Below are positions 61,361 to 64,000 of a DNA stretch of 64,000 nt, one piece after another (positions within the stretch are counted from its first letter, which is position 1; each line of letters opens with the position of its first letter). The DNA lies in assembly GCF_902859915.1 (NCBI RefSeq), contig NZ_CADIKK010000009.1, positions 62,001 through 126,000 on the forward strand, in the 5' to 3' direction. The position numbers and the translations under genes are program-made. The stretch comes from Paraburkholderia ultramafica (GTDB taxonomy: Bacteria > Pseudomonadota > Gammaproteobacteria > Burkholderiales > Burkholderiaceae). The notes under the pieces are model-generated. The model was given only the letters and a program-made list of their open reading frames with translations. It did no database searches and was not told the origin of the DNA.

Positions 61361-61921
61361 TCAAGCCTCGACGGCAGCGAGACTCTCGCGGGCTTGGGCG
61401 TCGGCACATTTCTTTGTCTTTCCTGCGCGCGACGGCGGCTGGCACAGCCCGCAGACGAACGCGTGCTGCGGATCGTGCGCGTGCGCGACAAAATGTCCAG
61501 CGCAGCGGCAGCAGGTGGTCATTTGCAGCATTCCCGAGTCGAAGAAGCGCACCAGCGTCCAGGCGCGAGTGAGGCTGAGCACGGGCTCGTCATCGTGCAA
61601 CTGGACGTGTTCCAGATAGAGCCGGTAGCTCTTTACGATCGACTGGATCGTCACGCAGCCGCCGTGGCCGGCCATGAAACGGTAGATGTTGTAGAACAGC
61701 GATGAGTGAACGTTCGGCTGCCAGGTCATGAACCAGTCGGTCGAAAACGGCAACATGCCCTTGGGCGGCGACACCCCTTTCAATTCCTTGTACAGCTTGA
61801 TGAGCCGGTCGCGCGACAGACTGGTTTCCGCTTCCAGCAATTGCAAACGCGCGCCAAGTTCAATCAGTTCGATGGCCAGGGTGATTTCCCTGACTTCGAG
61901 TACGACGCTTTTATAGGCCAT
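61361..61921 (-). CDS. flhC: flagellar master regulator subunit FlhC
   Basis: A 186-residue zinc-binding transcription factor. Conserved: [40 protein letters not shown] and the cysteine cluster [10 protein letters not shown]...FVCGLCQ that binds zinc. With FlhD it forms the FlhD4C2 activator of class II flagellar genes. It lies 51 bp after flhD. Confidence 0.97.
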   Translation of the reverse strand: MAYKSVVLEVREITLAIELIELGARLQLLEAETSLSRDRLIKLYKELKGVSPPKGMLPFSTDWFMTWQPNVHSSLFYNIYRFMAGHGGCVTIQSIVKSYRLYLEHVQLHDDEPVLSLTRAWTLVRFFDSGMLQMTTCCRCAGHFVAHAHDPQHAFVCGLCQPPSRAGKTKKCADAQARESLAAVEA

Positions 61922-61972
61922 CCGCTTGCCATGCCCCCCGCCCGCTCGCCTTGTTTGAGAAACCGGCCGCCA

Positions 61973-62293
61973 TCAGCCGAGTTGCTCGACGGGCTGGCCC
62001 GCCATCAGGATCGCGGAATGCGCCTGGGCCACGGCGCTCGATTTGCCTTTGTCCGCGAGCGCGGACAGCACGGCGTGGTCGTCGAAACGGAAACGGCACA
62101 ACACCTGATTGGACGCCGCCAGCTTGACGGTCTGCGCCAACGACAGATTGGCGAGCACATCGGCTAGCTGGTCCGAAATCCCTATGCGAAACATGCCCAT
62201 CGGCTTGTCTTCGCGCAGCAGACGCTGCGCGAGCAGGAGATAAGACAGGTTGACTTCTCTGATCTCATTGAGCATATCGCTTGTCGCGCTCAT
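61973..62293 (-). CDS. flhD: flagellar master regulator subunit FlhD
   Basis: A 106-residue helical protein starting MSATSDMLNEIREVNLSYLL after a GGGGGA ribosome site; a longer in-frame reading upstream is not needed. LLREDKPMGMFRIGISDQLA is characteristic. It is the first gene of flhDC, with strong palindromes upstream. Confidence 0.97.
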   Translation of the reverse strand: MSATSDMLNEIREVNLSYLLLAQRLLREDKPMGMFRIGISDQLADVLANLSLAQTVKLAASNQVLCRFRFDDHAVLSALADKGKSSAVAQAHSAILMAGQPVEQLG

Positions 62294-62404
62294 GATTCCC
62301 CCGGGGTATATCTGGCTGGTCAGGCCGTTACGGAAACGTTTGCTCGAACGCGCGCGCTTAAACCGCACGAATCGGCTCGTTTCTGGTCTTGCGAGCATTG
62401 TGAC

Positions 62405-62414
62405 GAAAGGGGGC
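62405..62414 (-). promoter_or_regulatory. GAAAGGGGGC element upstream of flhD
   Basis: The same GAAAG+G5 core found upstream of fliE, flgB and flhB lies 112 nt before flhD in the same orientation. It may be a shared promoter element or an autoregulatory site. Confidence 0.35.
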
Positions 62415-62447
62415 GCGGACGAAAATCGGAGAGACACCCTGCTTGTT

Positions 62448-62465
62448 TGACGGATTAATCCGTCA
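62448..62465. promoter_or_regulatory. perfect 18-bp palindrome upstream of flhDC
   Basis: TGACGGATTAATCCGTCA is a perfect palindrome about 155 nt upstream of flhD and is a likely operator for a dimeric regulator. The regulator is unknown. Confidence 0.55.
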
Positions 62466-62468
62466 TTG

Positions 62469-62489
62469 TTGTAGGAATTTTTCCTACAA
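62469..62489. promoter_or_regulatory. perfect inverted repeat upstream of flhDC
   Basis: TTGTAGGAA (62469–62477), TTT, TTCCTACAA (62481–62489), a perfect 9-bp inverted repeat. The TAGGAA/TTCCTA halves resemble sites of NarL/FixJ-class response regulators such as BvgA or RcsB, which control flhDC homologues in other bacteria. The match to a particular regulator is inferred. Confidence 0.55.
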
Positions 62490-63024
62490 GGGCAAGTGCG
62501 AGGGGAATGTGAATTGAGCGAGGCGGCGCCCAGTCTGGGACGTGCAATGCGCCTTAGGTATTTCTCTGGGGGCGGCGTGAACTAACTGGTGAGTTTTTAG
62601 TAACTCACGTTCCGCACCTTTGCAGCGGTGAGCAAGAATTATAAGGCGTTTTCACTGCTGCGCAATGTGACTCTGCTAGAGGCTTCGCTACGGCATGGTG
62701 CCGGATCGGGCGCGCGGATTGCTGGTGCGGGGGATCAGCGATTCAGCGTTTGCTTATGCGGAGCGGATCACGCTTCCCGATTATAGGGACGGCGGCCCAG
62801 ATGACCTGTAACGCACCGTGTTTCGCGCTGTAACAACATTAAGCGTTTGAAAAATAACTCGAATTAGCGCGGCCGATCCCGATAATGGACGCTAAGGGAT
62901 TACCCGATGCAGGTTCGGAGCCCCCCGGGCGGCGGCTTACCGCGCCCAACCGTCCGTCAGGCATTCGCTGCTCGCTCTATTTGAGCGCCGTTGTGCGAAG
63001 CCGTTGTGAACAGGAGAAAACCGC
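62490..63024. other. intergenic region between flhDC operators and the glycosyltransferase
   Basis: About 535 bp without a credible gene. It includes a further inverted repeat (GTGAGTT at 62590–62596, AACTCAC at 62603–62609) and AT-rich segments. Promoters for flhDC and for the plus-strand glycosyltransferase must lie in 62294–63024. Confidence 0.5.
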
Positions 63025-64000
63025 ATGCGAATCGCACAAATTGCGCCGTTGTATGAAGCTGTCCCGCCGAAACTCTATGGCGGCACCGAACGTGTCGTGT
63101 CGTATCTGACCGAAGCCCTGGTCGATCTCGGCCACGACGTCACGCTTTTTGCTAGCGGCGACTCGGTCACGTCCGCGAATCTCGACGCCTGCTGGCCGCG
63201 TGCGCTGCGCCTCGATCCGACGATCCGCGACGCGCTGGCGCCGCACGTGCTGATGATGGAAAAAGTGCGCAAGATCGCGCATGAGTTCGACGTGCTGCAC
63301 TTTCACCTCGACTACCTGCCGTTCCCCCTCTTCACTACGATGGACACGCCGTTCGTGACCACGCTGCATGGCCGCCTCGATTTGCCGGAGCTCCAGCCGG
63401 TGTTCGACGCGTTTTCGAATGTGCCGGTGGTGTCGATTTCCGATTCGCAGCGTGTGCCGCTGCCGCAGGCCAACTGGCTCAACACGATCTATCACGGTCT
63501 GCCGGAACACTTGCTGACGCCGCAAGCGCACAAAAAGCCGGAATACCTGGCGTTCCTCGGCCGCATTTGCCCGGAGAAGCGCGTCGATACAGCTATCAAG
63601 ATCGCTGCACAAAGCGGTTTGCCGCTGAAGATCGCTGCCAAGGTGGACAAGGTCGACCAGGAATATTTCAAACGCGAAATCGAGCCGCTGCTGTCGATGG
63701 CGCACGTGGAATTCGTCGGCGAGATCAACGAAGCGCAGAAGCCCGAGTTTCTGTCCGGCGCCAAGGCGCTGCTGTTCCCGATCGATTGGTCGGAGCCGTT
63801 CGGCCTCGTGATGATCGAATCGATGGCCTGCGGCACCCCGGTGATCGCGTTCAACCGCGGTTCGGTGCCGGAAGTGATCGACCACGGCGTGACGGGTTAT
63901 ATCGTCGAGGACGTGCAAGGCGCGGTGGCTGCGCTGCAGCGTCTGGACGAATTGTCGCGCACCGAAATCCGCGCCCAGTTCGAGCGTCGTTTCATTTCGA
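63025..64000 (+). CDS. family-4 glycosyltransferase (3' end beyond the window)
   Basis: An ATG at 63025, nine bases after CAGGAGA, opens a frame that runs to the edge of the window (325 codons, no stop). It has the GT-B fold of GT4 enzymes: N-terminal MRIAQIAPLYEAVPPKLYGG, the middle GRICPEKRVDTAIKIA, and the nucleotide-sugar motif EPFGLVMIESMACGTPVIAF with the E-x7-E glutamates, then GSVPEVIDHGVTGYIV. It resembles cytoplasmic enzymes of polysaccharide or flagellin glycosylation. The acceptor is unknown, and a flagellar link rests only on its place beside flhDC. Confidence 0.88.
   Translation, partial: MRIAQIAPLYEAVPPKLYGGTERVVSYLTEALVDLGHDVTLFASGDSVTSANLDACWPRALRLDPTIRDALAPHVLMMEKVRKIAHEFDVLHFHLDYLPFPLFTTMDTPFVTTLHGRLDLPELQPVFDAFSNVPVVSISDSQRVPLPQANWLNTIYHGLPEHLLTPQAHKKPEYLAFLGRICPEKRVDTAIKIAAQSGLPLKIAAKVDKVDQEYFKREIEPLLSMAHVEFVGEINEAQKPEFLSGAKALLFPIDWSEPFGLVMIESMACGTPVIAFNRGSVPEVIDHGVTGYIVEDVQGAVAALQRLDELSRTEIRAQFERRFIS

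Noticed and set aside
62469..62489. TTGTAGGAA/TTCCTACAA considered as a terminator
   Set aside because: Short AT-containing stem with no T-run after it, placed upstream of a start codon; an operator is more likely.
1..64000. tRNA, rRNA, IS elements and prophage genes
   Set aside because: No cloverleaf-like, rRNA-like, transposase or integrase sequence was recognised anywhere in the window.

Overview
The window is high-GC DNA from a betaproteobacterium. Gene content and order (flhDC–motAB–che, flhBA–flhFG–fliA, flg, fli, and FlgA, FliI and FlhF of Burkholderia style) point to Burkholderiaceae, most likely Paraburkholderia. This is an inference from protein resemblance, not a database match. 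Non-ATG starts (GTG, TTG) are common and each was chosen by its Shine-Dalgarno spacing.

Left flank (1–7.9 kb): a CidR/YwbI-type LysR regulator reading away from what looks like a decayed cidA; a DUF937/OmpA-like envelope protein; a GMC oxidoreductase that has lost its FAD-binding N-terminus; an AidB-like acyl-CoA dehydrogenase; and a coniferyl-aldehyde-type aldehyde dehydrogenase.

Flagellar and chemotaxis island (8.0–62.3 kb), nearly continuous: fliS-fliT-fliK-like-flhB-like (minus); fliE (minus) divergent from fliFGHIJK and fliLMNOPQR (plus); flgKL (minus); ycgR (minus); flgBCDEFGHIJ (minus) divergent from flgA-flgM-flgN (plus); a hicAB toxin-antitoxin pair; flhF-flhG-fliA (minus); flhB-flhA (minus); a secreted DUF2844/DUF3443 pair; then, in minus-strand transcription order, flhD-flhC, motA-motB-cheY-cheA-cheW-MCP-(small ORF)-cheR-cheD-cheB-cheY-cheZ. 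Together these encode the master regulator, export apparatus, basal body, hook, stator, switch, chemotaxis pathway, sigma-28 and its anti-sigma factor. Flagellin (fliC) and the cap (fliD) are not in the window. The right edge holds a truncated family-4 glycosyltransferase.

A two-tier promoter code can be read in the DNA. Sigma-28-like sites (T/C-AAA, 15–16 nt, GCCGNTAA-like) lie upstream of fliS, flgK, ycgR, flgM and motA. A different conserved block containing GAAAG and a run of five or six G lies about 95–135 nt upstream of fliE, flgB, flhB and flhD, fitting early, FlhDC-level control.

Most noteworthy points: a second FliK-like/FlhB-C-like pair whose FlhB-like protein begins just after the usual autocleavage point; an FlhG whose Walker A motif has lost both lysines; a pepsin-like double D(T/S)GS signature in the DUF3443 lipoprotein; a sequence module shared by FlgE, FlgK and FlgL; a repeat element between fliK and fliL; perfect palindromes in the flhDC promoter region; and a possible small ORF coupled to cheR.
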